Shown here: positions 49,329-58,205 of the stretch, piece after piece
Layout of the letters: each line of letters begins with the position of its first letter
Numbering within the stretch: position 1 is the first letter of the stretch
NCBI GenBank assembly: GCA_018056705.1
Contig: JAGPFE010000004.1
Location: 30,031-94,030, forward strand
From: Candidatus Hydrogenedentota bacterium
Lineage (GTDB): Bacteria; Hydrogenedentota; Hydrogenedentia; Hydrogenedentales; CAITNO01
DNA: 64,000 nucleotides
Direction of reading: 5' to 3'
Notes under the pieces: generated by a model
The model's database searches: none
What the model saw: the letters and a program-made list of their open reading frames with translations, nothing else
Told to the model about the DNA's origin: nothing
Made by a program: the position numbers and the translations under genes

Positions 49329-50018
49329 TCAACCACCCCGTTCCGGATCACGCGGCAGGCTCGATAATGGACAGCCCTCGCAGCGGGCGCGACGGCGACA
49401 AAAGTCCTTGCCGGTCCAAACAATCAGGCCGTGATACTCCCGAAACAGCGAAATATCCGAGTCCAAGCAATTCTCAAACCACGCGCGCAACGATTCATAG
49501 GACATCGACAGGGCCTCGGGTTTCCCGTGACGGGCCAGGATCCGCCGGGTGTACGCGTCAATGACAAACACGGGAAACCCACATGCGTACAGTAATATAT
49601 CGTCGGCCGTTTCGGGGCCGATGCCTTTCAGCGCGAGCAATTGCCCCCGGGCTTCCGCCAGGGGTAGCGCGGCAAGGGATTCCAAGCGACCGCCATGTTT
49701 TTCCAGCAGCCACCGGGAAAATCGCCGGACTTTTTCCGTTTTCTGACGGAAATATCCGGAAGGACGCAGGGCATCCCATAGCACCGCGTCATCCATGGAT
49801 ACCAGCGCGGCAGGATCAAGGGCGTTCAACCGTTTCAGGTTCGCGATCGCCCTTTCCACGTTCCGCCAGGCCGTGTTCTGGGTCAGAATGGCCCCTATGG
49901 CAATCTCAAAGGGCGTTTCCCCCGGCCACCATCCCGTCGGACCATAATGGGCCTGCATCAGTCGGTAAAACCGGTACAACGCCTTCCTGTCCGGGGATAC
50001 AGGGATTTCCTTTTTCAT
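49329..50018 (-). CDS. Endonuclease III-related HhH-GPD glycosylase (COG2231-like)
   Basis: A 229-residue DNA base-excision glycosylase. FEIAIGAILTQNTAWRNVE opens the HhH-GPD fold; LLALKGIGPETADDILLYA and PVFVIDAYTRRI hold the hairpin and catalytic Asp. These segments match COG2231 (HP0602/MagIII-like) rather than Nth. A cysteine cluster near the end, CRRRARCEGCPL, has three of four expected iron-sulfur cysteines; the fourth is missing, as in cluster-less relatives. ATG 50018 overlaps the NUDIX stop as ATGA. Substrate could be methylated adenine but is not provable here. Confidence 0.85.
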   Translation of the reverse strand: MKKEIPVSPDRKALYRFYRLMQAHYGPTGWWPGETPFEIAIGAILTQNTAWRNVERAIANLKRLNALDPAALVSMDDAVLWDALRPSGYFRQKTEKVRRFSRWLLEKHGGRLESLAALPLAEARGQLLALKGIGPETADDILLYACGFPVFVIDAYTRRILARHGKPEALSMSYESLRAWFENCLDSDISLFREYHGLIVWTGKDFCRRRARCEGCPLSSLPRDPERGG

Positions 50019-50587
50019 AGAACCAGCGTACCCTCTCGAAGGGCTCGGTCCGCCATCAGGATGCCAATCATGCTGATGCTGTCCTGGATGCGCCCGTCCA
50101 TTACCATCCGAACCGCGTCTGCTAACGGCACCCACCGGATGAGTAATTGCTCGGTAGGATCCGGTCGGGCTGGCACCGGGCGCAGTTCCGTCGCCACGTA
50201 CACGTATCCCCGTTCCGAAGAATGACAGTTACTCACGTGAATCTCTCCACCCAAGGGCATCCACTGCTCCGCCGCCAGGCCCGCTTCTTCCTCCAGTTCC
50301 CGGCGAATGGCTTCCAGGGGTGATTCACCGGGATCCGTTCCGCCCTCCACGATTTCCCAGGAATAACAGTCCATGGTGTAGCGATACTGCCCCACCAGGC
50401 ACAGGTCCCGCTTTGGCGTCAAGGCCAGCGCGCCCGTGGCCACGCGGGTCTCCACCACGCCGTAGATCCCCGGCTGACCATCCGGGCGGATCACCTGGTC
50501 TTCCCGGACCCGGATCCATGGATTCCGGTATATCTCCCGGGAGGACAGGCGTTTCCATGGATTGGCATACGGTTCATTCCGCGTCAC
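50015..50587 (-). CDS. NUDIX hydrolase, ADP-ribose-pyrophosphatase-like
   Basis: A 190-residue protein with the NUDIX box GGTDPGESPLEAIRRELEEE followed by AGL, matching G-x5-E-x7-REUxEExGU. The approach VVETRVATGALALT and trailing LLIRWVPLADAV fit ADP-sugar pyrophosphatases. It overlaps the glycosylase gene by 4 bases: probably a housecleaning and repair pair. The exact substrate is unknown. Confidence 0.88.
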   Translation of the reverse strand: MTRNEPYANPWKRLSSREIYRNPWIRVREDQVIRPDGQPGIYGVVETRVATGALALTPKRDLCLVGQYRYTMDCYSWEIVEGGTDPGESPLEAIRRELEEEAGLAAEQWMPLGGEIHVSNCHSSERGYVYVATELRPVPARPDPTEQLLIRWVPLADAVRMVMDGRIQDSISMIGILMADRALREGTLVL

Positions 50588-50602
50588 GGGATTGTACCTC
50601 CT

Positions 50603-51964
50603 TCAAAACGCCGGGGGATACCCGTACGCGGGTGCCGGCGATCTCCCGAGCAACAGGTCCCGGAACAGGGTTTCCGTCGCGCGGGCCGAAGTCATCCGGT
50701 CCATCCAGGCCACCGAGTCCCGGCAGGCCGCGGCCAGGCGATTCCGCGTTGCTTCGTCCTCCACCAGTTTAACAATGTGCTCCGCGAGGGCCGCGGCGTC
50801 TCCCGGAGGCGAAATCAGGGCGTTGACGCCATGCCTCGCGAACAGCCTGATTCCGCCACTGTCCGTAATGGCGCAAGGTACCCCGCAGGCCATGGCTTCT
50901 GCTACCGTCCGGCCGAAACCGTGAAAGTCCGATGCTTCCACGAACACCGATGCCCGCCGGCAGGCCGTCGCCACGCCCGCGGTATCCAGCACGCCCAGCA
51001 CGTCCACCGGAAAGGGTACGTCCAGTTGCCGCCATGTCTCCGCGTCACAGCCATACGTGGCAAAACGTACCCGGCATCCCAGCCGGGCGTGAACCATGGC
51101 CCACGCGTCCCGTAACACTGGCCAACCCCGTCGAAGCGATTGGGGACGAACCATGGCCAGCACGATCGGGGGACCATCAGGCGGAACGGGTGGCGGATGA
51201 AAGACATCCAGGTCCAGGGCTGGCGGTACCAGAGAGGCCCGTCCTCCCGCCGCGTGGATCCTTTCTGCGAGCCACGGCGTCTTGCAGAAACTCCATGGCA
51301 TCGCGCGATAGGTATCCCGTACCGCATCCCGGAACCAGGGAGCATCGGCAGGATAAAAATCGGGCTCAAAATCCTGCGCGTAACAGACAGGCAGCACCGA
51401 CGCGTCCGCCTCGCGATAGCACCGGGCGGCCAGGTAGACCGTGGGCCAGAAAGTGGCCACCACGACGCGGGGTCCCCATTCCAGGATACACCGGACCAGC
51501 CGCGCGTCATCGGCACAGGATAGTGCTCCCAGTCGATCCGCCAGTTCCGGGTCTGTACGCCTGGGCCCGCGCGCGACCACAAGAACCTCGTGGCCCAACC
51601 GCCGCAGATCCTCCACCAGCAAGGCGACAGAAATGACACCCCCTGCCCTCGGCGTGTCTTCGAGTAAAAACGCGACCCGTAGTACCGGGACGTCGGCCGC
51701 CACGTTTAACCGAGGCGGATGACTGGCCATCCAGTTAAGATCCCCCCGGGACGCGGGACGCCATGCCGGATCCCGCGGGGTGCCATGAAACCGGTGACGC
51801 TCCATGACGGCGGGACGGAACCCAGGCTTTCCCTCTCCCCCCCGGATCAGGTCCAGTACCCGGTTCGCGACCGGTCGTACCGCGTCCCGAAACGCTACCT
51901 CGAGCGCCGCGTACGGTCGGTATCGCGCGAGCCGGTGCCTGATTTTTCTGAACAGGGAGGCCAT
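50603..51964 (-). CDS. Glycosyltransferase family 4-like protein
   Basis: A 453-residue GT-B enzyme. The N-terminal half carries RVAFLLEDTPRAGGVISVALLVEDL, a sugar-nucleotide-independent acceptor-side fold; the C-terminal GT4 motif SVFVEASDFHGFGRTVAEAMACGVPCAIT holds the E-x7-E signature. ATG 51964 has GAGGA at good spacing; ATG 51970 is close behind. No membrane helices. Donor and acceptor unknown. It is separated from the NUDIX gene by 15 bases, so co-transcription is possible. Confidence 0.85.
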   Translation of the reverse strand: MASLFRKIRHRLARYRPYAALEVAFRDAVRPVANRVLDLIRGGEGKPGFRPAVMERHRFHGTPRDPAWRPASRGDLNWMASHPPRLNVAADVPVLRVAFLLEDTPRAGGVISVALLVEDLRRLGHEVLVVARGPRRTDPELADRLGALSCADDARLVRCILEWGPRVVVATFWPTVYLAARCYREADASVLPVCYAQDFEPDFYPADAPWFRDAVRDTYRAMPWSFCKTPWLAERIHAAGGRASLVPPALDLDVFHPPPVPPDGPPIVLAMVRPQSLRRGWPVLRDAWAMVHARLGCRVRFATYGCDAETWRQLDVPFPVDVLGVLDTAGVATACRRASVFVEASDFHGFGRTVAEAMACGVPCAITDSGGIRLFARHGVNALISPPGDAAALAEHIVKLVEDEATRNRLAAACRDSVAWMDRMTSARATETLFRDLLLGRSPAPAYGYPPAF

Positions 51965-52141
51965 AGCCATCGTTCCTCGTAAGCCTTGAAAGTATACCCG
52001 AGTGCCTGCGTCAGAAGGTTTCACGGTCCGCGCGGCCTCACGCAGATTCAGGTCATGGGAAAAAAGGACTGGCTGGTTATGAGGATGAATTCCGCGTGAG
52101 CAACCTTGAGGTTGGAGTTGGGAAGATTTCTCGCTGCGCTC

Positions 52142-52331
52142 GAAATGACAGGATTGAGCCGAAATGACAGGATTGAGCCGAAATGACAGGATTGAGCCGA
52201 AATGACAGGATTGAGCCGAAATGACAGGATTGAGCCGAAATGACAGGATTGAGCCGTAATGACAGGATTGAGCCGTAATGACAGGATTGAGCCGTAATGA
52301 CAGGATTGAGCCGTAATGACAGGGTTGGAGC
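52142..52331. repeat. Ten-copy 19-bp tandem repeat
   Basis: Ten head-to-tail units of 19 bases at 52142, 52161, 52180 and so on to 52313. The first six begin GAAATGACAGG and the last four GTAATGACAGG; unit ten is slightly degenerate, and two poorer copies continue to about 52370. The unit is preceded by TTTCTCGCTGCGCTCGAAAT, a phrase I recognise from interspersed intergenic repeats in many bacterial genomes. No spacers separate units. Confidence 0.9.
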
Positions 52332-52570
52332 TAATGACGGCATTGGGTTCGAAATGACCGTGTTGGGCAGCGTGCTGTCCGTTCGATGAACGTTTTCCTT
52401 CATTTAACCTTTCGATACGGCCTTTCGGTATAACAACACGCTTTCACTTCGAAGAGCGAAATGAGGGGAAATTTTAACGTAGGCCCATGCTCACCAGGGA
52501 AAAAGCTGCTCTCCCGAAAAAAGCACGCTTTGACAGGAATGCATAATCACTTTGAACCCGAGACGCTGGT

Positions 52571-52600
52571 TTGCGGCGTCCCGCGTGTTTTTGCTATACT
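52571..52600 (+). promoter_or_regulatory. Promoter of tRNA-Glu
   Basis: TTGCGG (52571-52576), 18 bases, TATACT (52595-52600), 36 bases before the tRNA. Confidence 0.6.
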
Positions 52601-52636
52601 AGGGGTCCTTCTGGCGGAATCGCTGGAGGATAACGC

Positions 52637-52714
52637 GTCCCCATCGTCTAGCCTGGCCTAGGACACCGCCCTTTCACGGCGGCGACAGGGGTTCAAATCC
52701 CCTTGGGGACGCCA
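52637..52714 (+). tRNA. tRNA-Glu (anticodon TTC)
   Basis: Acceptor stem 52637-52643 with 52704-52710, discriminator G, encoded CCA. The anticodon loop CTTTCAC gives TTC. The GTCCCCATCGTCTAG start and T-arm GGGTTCAAATCC are typical of bacterial tRNA-Glu. Confidence 0.95.
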
Positions 52715-52748
52715 TTTTTATTTCCGACCCCACGCCCCCGTATCGGTC

Positions 52749-52784
52749 AAAAAGGAAAGCCGGACCGGCATGTCCGGCCCGGCT
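52749..52784 (-). terminator. Terminator after the Tat-exported oxidoreductase
   Basis: On the minus strand, an 11-base stem with one G-U pair (52784-52774 with 52768-52758), 5-base loop, then TTTCCTTTTT. Confidence 0.8.
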
Positions 52785-52805
52785 CCCGATCTGTCGCCTG
52801 TCCGT

Positions 52806-54095
52806 TCAGAGCAGGGTGATTTCCTGCTTCATCCGGTCGAAAACCGCTACCTTCTCGTGTCGCTGGGCCAGGGCACCCATGATCAGGGCCGTCTGCAGGC
52901 GATAAGCCCACTCGGCGCTAAACCCCGTGTTCGTGTCGTGGTTCACCACGCACTCGTAAAACCGCTTCACGTATTGTTTCAGGTCCTGTCCCTGGGGAAT
53001 GGGAACCCGTTGCAGTTCCTGGTCCGGCTTGTTCGAACGGGTCACCACGATTTCCTCGCCCACGATGGTTATGGTCGCGTCCCATCCGCGGATCACTGGA
53101 ATCCGGCCGGGTTCACCCCGGCTGCCGGTGGTGGTGTTGGCATTGCCCTGGGTGCCCAGTACGGCCAGGGCAAGGCTGTGGTTATACTCCAGCAACATGT
53201 TGAAGGTATCCGGCACTTCCCGCTCCTCGTAGCGATACTTGCCGCCAATGGCCACGGCCTTGTTGGGAAAATCGAGGTCCAGCGCGTACAGGCTCGGTGC
53301 CAGCGAGTGGGGAAACAGGTCCGTGACCGGTCCACCCGCGTAATCTTCGTACATCCGCCAGCGGAAAAAACGACTGACGTTGAACGCCCGACGGGGCGCG
53401 TCCCCCAGGAACGCTTCCCAGTTCAGGTCGGGACCGGGCTTCGCTTCGGGATCGTCAATCTTCATGCCCGCCTCGCCGAAATCGCCCACCCGGAAATAAC
53501 CGCATTCCGCGTGAATCGGCTGGCCGATGACGCCCTGGCGGATCATGTCGCGGATGAGGGTCCAGGCCTGATCCGACATGCCCTGGGTTCCCAGTTGAAA
53601 CACCCGTCCCGTTTCCCGGGCCACCTCGGCCACCTGCCGGGCCAGTTCAAACTGCCTCCAGTGGGTCAGCGGCTTTTCGCAGTACAGGTCTTTCCCGGCC
53701 CTCATGGCGTCTATCGCCTGGTAACCGTGATGATGATCCGGCGTGGCGATCACCACCGCGTCCACATCCTTGTCCCGCAGCAACTCATGGTGGTCCATGT
53801 AGGCCTTGCCGTTGATCTCCTTCGCCATCCGATCCAGCCGGGGACGGTACACGTCGCAGGCGGCGACCAGTCGCACGTTACCGCCTCCCTCGTCCCGCAG
53901 CCACTTGAACTGGGTCATCAGGGAATATCCCCGCCCACCGCAACCGATGAACCCGATCCCCACCGCGTTGTTCTTCCGGTTGGCCGCCGCCACCGCCGGG
54001 GCGGACGCCTTCAGCGCGCCGAGGCCCACCGCAACGCCGGTCGTAGCACCCAGAAACTCCCTTCGATCCATCTTCATCCCGCTGTTCGATGTCAT
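52806..54095 (-). CDS. Gfo/Idh/MocA family oxidoreductase with Tat signal
   Basis: A 429-residue dehydrogenase-like protein. The N-terminus MKMDRREFLGATTGVAVG is a twin-arginine signal, so the folded, cofactor-loaded protein is exported, ending near VAAAN. The Rossmann part has GIGFIGCGGRGYSLM; YCEKPLT is the EKP motif. CAGGAG precedes ATG 54095. It follows the PmoA-like gene by 64 bases on the same strand. Periplasmic Gfo/Idh/MocA proteins of this kind abound in planctomycete-like bacteria, acting on sugars; substrate unknown. Confidence 0.92.
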   Translation of the reverse strand: MTSNSGMKMDRREFLGATTGVAVGLGALKASAPAVAAANRKNNAVGIGFIGCGGRGYSLMTQFKWLRDEGGGNVRLVAACDVYRPRLDRMAKEINGKAYMDHHELLRDKDVDAVVIATPDHHHGYQAIDAMRAGKDLYCEKPLTHWRQFELARQVAEVARETGRVFQLGTQGMSDQAWTLIRDMIRQGVIGQPIHAECGYFRVGDFGEAGMKIDDPEAKPGPDLNWEAFLGDAPRRAFNVSRFFRWRMYEDYAGGPVTDLFPHSLAPSLYALDLDFPNKAVAIGGKYRYEEREVPDTFNMLLEYNHSLALAVLGTQGNANTTTGSRGEPGRIPVIRGWDATITIVGEEIVVTRSNKPDQELQRVPIPQGQDLKQYVKRFYECVVNHDTNTGFSAEWAYRLQTALIMGALAQRHEKVAVFDRMKQEITLL

Positions 54096-54159
54096 GTCTG
54101 GACTCTCCTGTTGGTTGTCTCCAGGACGCAGGGTCGCAACCGTCTTCCCTGTTTACTCC

Positions 54160-55137
54160 TCATTTTCCGGTGGAACGCTCCGCGCGAACCGGGTCACGGG
54201 ACCACTTCTCCCATTCCGCCGCGATGGTTTCCGGAGCGGCTTCCTCATCCCACAGGGCCACGCCATACGTAACCCGCAATGGCTGTTCCCGGGTCACCGT
54301 GAGCGGTGTTTCGTGCAGGGCCAGCGTGGCGGACAGGTACGCGAAAGGTTCGTTCATCGTGAACCATACCGCGGGCCTCGTGTTTGCCGCACGATCGAAA
54401 AATGCCACCGTCACCGGGTGACCATCCGGTGAAGACACGGCCGCGCACCACGCGGCACCGCGGATCAGCCGCTCGTCGCCACGGAACGTCTCCGCGGACC
54501 CATTGGGGTCGTGAACAAATCGGGTCCTCCCGTCCATGGTCCGCGGGAAACGCAGGCCCATGCCGTAATAGTGGTTTCCCTCCAGGGTGATTTCAGGCCT
54601 GTTCTCCGGGGGCTCCAGCGTGGTTTCCCACGTCAACCGGGCGGGACGCTGCCCCCCCAGTAAAGTCAGCCTGCGATGCTCTACCGCGTACACCGTGCCA
54701 TCCGGCCAGACCCACCGCAACGTTTCCTCGATGCCTTGACCTGTCACGCACAATGAGTCGGCATGTTGCAGACCTTGCCAACCCGTTTTCTTGTTCCATT
54801 CCTCCCAGAACGTGCGCCCGTCCACGCCCAGGGCGTACATGAGTCCATGATGATGCACGTGGTCTTCCACGTCATCCCGGGCGACATTCACGCCTCCCGG
54901 GGTAACCAGTTCGCGGATGTAAGACTTGGGGGAAGGAGGCCCGAAACGGTAACACAGGCTCATGCCACCCGGGGCGGTCAGCCGGAGTTCCCGGGGATGG
55001 CTGACGCCCTCAGGACGATCCGGCAGGACCACTGGCCCGCCTTCCGCGAAGGTCGCCCCCATGAGACTTACTCCCACGATTCCCCAACTAACCAGGACCA
55101 TCATGACCTGACCAGGGACGATCCGTCTTGTTCCCAT
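54160..55137 (-). CDS. PmoA-like protein (DUF6807), exported, second copy
   Basis: A 325-residue protein with a signal peptide (about residues 10-31, ending ATFAEGG). The histidine signature EDHVHHHGLMYALGVDGRTFW marks the family. It is shorter than the 32727 paralogue and only distantly similar outside the motif. It lies upstream of the Tat-exported oxidoreductase on the same strand, probably one unit. Joint periplasmic handling of an oxidised sugar is a reasonable inference, with no direct proof. Confidence 0.85.
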   Translation of the reverse strand: MGTRRIVPGQVMMVLVSWGIVGVSLMGATFAEGGPVVLPDRPEGVSHPRELRLTAPGGMSLCYRFGPPSPKSYIRELVTPGGVNVARDDVEDHVHHHGLMYALGVDGRTFWEEWNKKTGWQGLQHADSLCVTGQGIEETLRWVWPDGTVYAVEHRRLTLLGGQRPARLTWETTLEPPENRPEITLEGNHYYGMGLRFPRTMDGRTRFVHDPNGSAETFRGDERLIRGAAWCAAVSSPDGHPVTVAFFDRAANTRPAVWFTMNEPFAYLSATLALHETPLTVTREQPLRVTYGVALWDEEAAPETIAAEWEKWSRDPVRAERSTGK

Positions 55138-55251
55138 GCGCGCTCTCCCATGACATCGATAACGTTATGGTAAAGTACTTTTTGATCGCATGTCAATGCC
55201 CACGGTTCTTCCCGCGGGATTTATGGTAATCCGCACCGTTACAATACACGC

Positions 55252-56442
55252 ATGAAGATACTGGTCGTTGGCGCGTGTCCTTACCCGGCGGGACTGGGTT
55301 CCCAGGTTTACCTGGGGGCTACAACGAATGCCTTGTTGTCCATGGGTTACCAGGTCCGTGTCGCGGTATACGGATGGGGAGAAACCGGGGAGGGTACAGG
55401 TCGGGCTGTCGCCCTGGCCCCTTGCCCAGGTGTCATCTCCGGCCACGGGACACCGGACCTTGTCGCGCCACTGCTTCGCGCCTCCACCTGGGGACGCATT
55501 CCGAAACGGGTTACATCGGGGCCCAATCGCCGTAAATTACTGGATGACGTGGCCCTATGGCAGTTGTTGCGCCGGCTCCGCAAGACCGATCCCCCTGACG
55601 TGGTGTGCGCGCATAACCACGAATCCCTTGTGGTCTCTTTGATGGCCGGATTTTCAAGAGTCGTCTACTTCGCGCACAACGCCCTGTCTGAAGAACTGCC
55701 GTGGTACGCGACGGATGATCGCCTCCGACGGCTCGCGGAAGTCATCGGCCATGGCGTGGATAGCCTGCTGCCGCGTCGAGCCTCCCTGGTCATCGTTCCG
55801 CATCACCGTCTCGCGGGGCACCTCGTGTTGCGGGGATGTCCCCAGGATAAAATCCGGATCCTCCCACCTCCAGCGGAACCCCTCCTGCTGGAGGCGCCTT
55901 TACTGTCGCGGGAACGGGTAGAACCCTGTCCTGCCGTGGTCTATTTCGGTAACCTCGACGCGTACCAGAATACCGGCATGCTCCTCCGGGCCATGACCCG
56001 CGCCAGGGAATCCCGCCCAAACATGCGGCTGATCGTGGTCAGCCGGGATCCAGCCGTTATTCCCGGGGCTGAAATGGTGCAGGACCGGGGATTGGAAACC
56101 CTCGCCGATATGCTGGCACGGGACGTCATTGTCGCGATCCCCCGCGCGGGCTGGTCGGGATACCCCATCAAGCTGGTCAACGCCCTTTCGGCAGGCAAAC
56201 CGATCGTCACCACCACCTCTGCCGCGTGGGAACTCGAAAACAATGTGCACGCGCTGGTCGTTGACGAGCGAGACGACCGGGCCTTCGCTGAAGCCCTTGT
56301 GCGGCTCGTGGACCACGAGGAACTTCGCCTGCGCCTGGGACGGCAGGCCCGTGTTCTTGCCCTCGAGCGGCATCATCCCGAGCAGTACGCGGCATCGCTG
56401 GATGCGCTGATCCGGGATACTTTTGTCACGACCGCAAACTGA
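55252..56442 (+). CDS. Glycosyltransferase family 4-like protein
   Basis: A 396-residue GT-B enzyme. It opens KILVVGACPYPAGLGSQVYLG; the acceptor side continues VVCAHNHESLV. C-terminal ILPPPAEPLLLEAPLL then VVYFGNLDAYQNTGMLLRAM and GWSGYPIKLVNALSAGKPIV provide the donor-binding signature. No signal or membrane helix. A TACAAT box at 55240-55245 sits so near the ATG that the transcript may have no leader, and no ribosome site is seen. Donor and acceptor unknown; role in surface polysaccharide or glycoprotein synthesis is inferred. Confidence 0.82.
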   Translation: MKILVVGACPYPAGLGSQVYLGATTNALLSMGYQVRVAVYGWGETGEGTGRAVALAPCPGVISGHGTPDLVAPLLRASTWGRIPKRVTSGPNRRKLLDDVALWQLLRRLRKTDPPDVVCAHNHESLVVSLMAGFSRVVYFAHNALSEELPWYATDDRLRRLAEVIGHGVDSLLPRRASLVIVPHHRLAGHLVLRGCPQDKIRILPPPAEPLLLEAPLLSRERVEPCPAVVYFGNLDAYQNTGMLLRAMTRARESRPNMRLIVVSRDPAVIPGAEMVQDRGLETLADMLARDVIVAIPRAGWSGYPIKLVNALSAGKPIVTTTSAAWELENNVHALVVDERDDRAFAEALVRLVDHEELRLRLGRQARVLALERHHPEQYAASLDALIRDTFVTTAN

Positions 56443-56555
56443 ACAGACCGGAAAAAATACCCCGTTACCTTTTTTCATGTTCCGGATTGATTCCACCTGT
56501 CCAGTGGGATACACTGAGTCCGTAGCCGTGTGGAATGGAAATGGAGGACCCCACC

Positions 56556-58142
56556 ATGAAACTGTCATGCCAGGTAACAGGAAAACCCCTCACGCGAAGC
56601 ATGGTGACCAGCATGCTGCTGATCATCGCCCTGCTGGGATCGTGGAGTGCCGCGGAAGCCCTGAAATTACCGGCGGTATTCGGCGATCACATGGTCATCC
56701 AGGCCGAACGCGCCACCCCGATCTGGGGCTGGGCGAACCCGGGAGAGCGCGTCCGGATCGTGGTGAATGGTAAGGTCTGGGCCCGAACCACCGCGGACGA
56801 CACGGGCCGATGGAAGACGGAAATCACCGCCTGTCCGAAGGCCGGTTCCAGGCTGGAAATCGTGGTATCCGGATCGAAAGAAGAAATCGTGCTGCGCGAC
56901 GTGCTGGCCGGAGAAGTCTGGATCGGTTCAGGTCAGTCCAACATGGAATGGCCCGTGAAACTGGCTATGAACGCCGAACAGGAAGTCGCATCGGCCAACT
57001 GGCCGGAAATCCGCCTCTTCGTGGTCAAAAAACGGGTGGCCGATCATCCATTGAACGATTGCGAGGGGGAATGGAAGGTCTGCTCGCCCGATACGATCGG
57101 TGATTTCTCGGCCGTGCTGTATTTCTTTGGCCGCGAACTCCACCGGCAACTGCACGTGCCGGTGGGGCTGATCGAAACGGCCTGGGGGGGGACGCCGGCT
57201 GAATCGTGGACATCCGAATGTACCCTGCGCGCAACGCCCATGTTCCAGCCCATTACGGCGAAATGGGACGAAGCGATGAAGCGGTATCCCGAAGAAAAGG
57301 CCGCTTATGATCAGGCACTTAAAGCATGGGAAACCGAGGCGGAACAGGCAAAGGCCGAAGGCCGCGAAGCCCCCAGGCGTCCCGCCGAACCCCGCGGACC
57401 GGATCATCCCTGGCGGCCGGCCGGACTGTACAACGGGATGGTCGTTCCCCTTGCGCCCTTCGCGTTCCGCGGGGTGGTGTGGTACCAGGGTGAGTCGAAC
57501 GCTTCCCGGGCATGGCAGTACCAGAAACTCTTTCCTGCCATGATCCGCGACTGGCGTAAACTCTGGTGCCAGGGGGATTTCCCCTTCTATTTCGTGCAAC
57601 TGGCCAACTTCATGAAACGCGGGGAAGAGCCCGGCCCGTCCGAGTGGGCCGAGTTACGCGAGGCCCAGGCCATGACCTGTTCGCTGCGGAATACCGGCAT
57701 GGCGGTCGCCATCGACATCGGCGACGCGGAAGACATTCACCCCCGCAACAAGCAGGAAGTAGGGCGCCGACTGGCCCTGATTGCCCTCGCGAGGGATTAT
57801 TGCCGCGACCTGGAATATTCCGGCCCCGTGTTCAAAAAGGCCTACGTGAATCACAACGCCATCGAAATCACCTTCAGCCACGATGAAAGCGGCCTGGCCA
57901 CCCCGGATGGCGCCCCGCTCAAAGGGTTCGCGGTGGCTGGACGGGATGGCAAATTCTACTGGGCCGACGCGAAAATCGTCGGGCGTCGCGTGGTAGTCTC
58001 CACGCCAAAGGTCCCGCGGCCCGTGGCGGTACGCTACGCCTGGGCAGACAATCCCGAGTGCAATCTCGTGAATGGCGCTGGCTTGCCTGCCGTGCCTTTC
58101 CGGTCGGACAACTGGCCTGGCGTAACCTTCGGCAGGAAGTAA
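56556..58142 (+). CDS. Sialate O-acetylesterase
   Basis: A 528-residue exported SGNH-fold esterase. I chose ATG 56556, 8 bases after GGAGG; two ATGs upstream lack that spacing. The signal peptide ends near AEALK. SGNH blocks are clear: WIGSGQSNMEWP (catalytic Ser), GLIETAWGGTPAESW, WYQGESNAS, and DAEDIHPRNKQEVGRRL with the Asp/His pair. An N-terminal beta-sandwich (residues ~30-110) and C-terminal Ig-like part frame it. It removes O-acetyl groups from sialic acid or plant xylan. Confidence 0.93.
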   Translation: MKLSCQVTGKPLTRSMVTSMLLIIALLGSWSAAEALKLPAVFGDHMVIQAERATPIWGWANPGERVRIVVNGKVWARTTADDTGRWKTEITACPKAGSRLEIVVSGSKEEIVLRDVLAGEVWIGSGQSNMEWPVKLAMNAEQEVASANWPEIRLFVVKKRVADHPLNDCEGEWKVCSPDTIGDFSAVLYFFGRELHRQLHVPVGLIETAWGGTPAESWTSECTLRATPMFQPITAKWDEAMKRYPEEKAAYDQALKAWETEAEQAKAEGREAPRRPAEPRGPDHPWRPAGLYNGMVVPLAPFAFRGVVWYQGESNASRAWQYQKLFPAMIRDWRKLWCQGDFPFYFVQLANFMKRGEEPGPSEWAELREAQAMTCSLRNTGMAVAIDIGDAEDIHPRNKQEVGRRLALIALARDYCRDLEYSGPVFKKAYVNHNAIEITFSHDESGLATPDGAPLKGFAVAGRDGKFYWADAKIVGRRVVVSTPKVPRPVAVRYAWADNPECNLVNGAGLPAVPFRSDNWPGVTFGRK

Positions 58143-58165
58143 AAGAACCCGTCCCGACTCACCTC

Positions 58166-58205
58166 ATCCCCTGGACGCTCGACAGGCGTTCAGGGGATGT
58201 CTTTT
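58166..58205 (+). terminator. Terminator after the esterase gene
   Basis: A 13-base stem with one G-U pair (58166-58178 with 58186-58198), 7-base loop, then GTCTTTT. Its right arm covers the last codons of the convergent prepilin-like gene. Confidence 0.8.

Larger units (their letters stand above)
51971..52636. other. 665-base intergenic region with tandem repeats and tRNA promoter
   Basis: Holds the 19-bp array (52142-52331) and its degenerate edges, then unremarkable sequence to the tRNA-Glu promoter at 52571-52600. I see no coding gene. Confidence 0.6.

Noticed and set aside
52142..52331. CRISPR array
   Set aside because: Units are 19 bases and head-to-tail with no spacers, and no cas genes are in the window.
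52077..52403. 108-codon minus-strand frame of SLRLNPVITAQSCHF repeats
   Set aside because: Translation of the 19-bp tandem repeat; no independent coding evidence.
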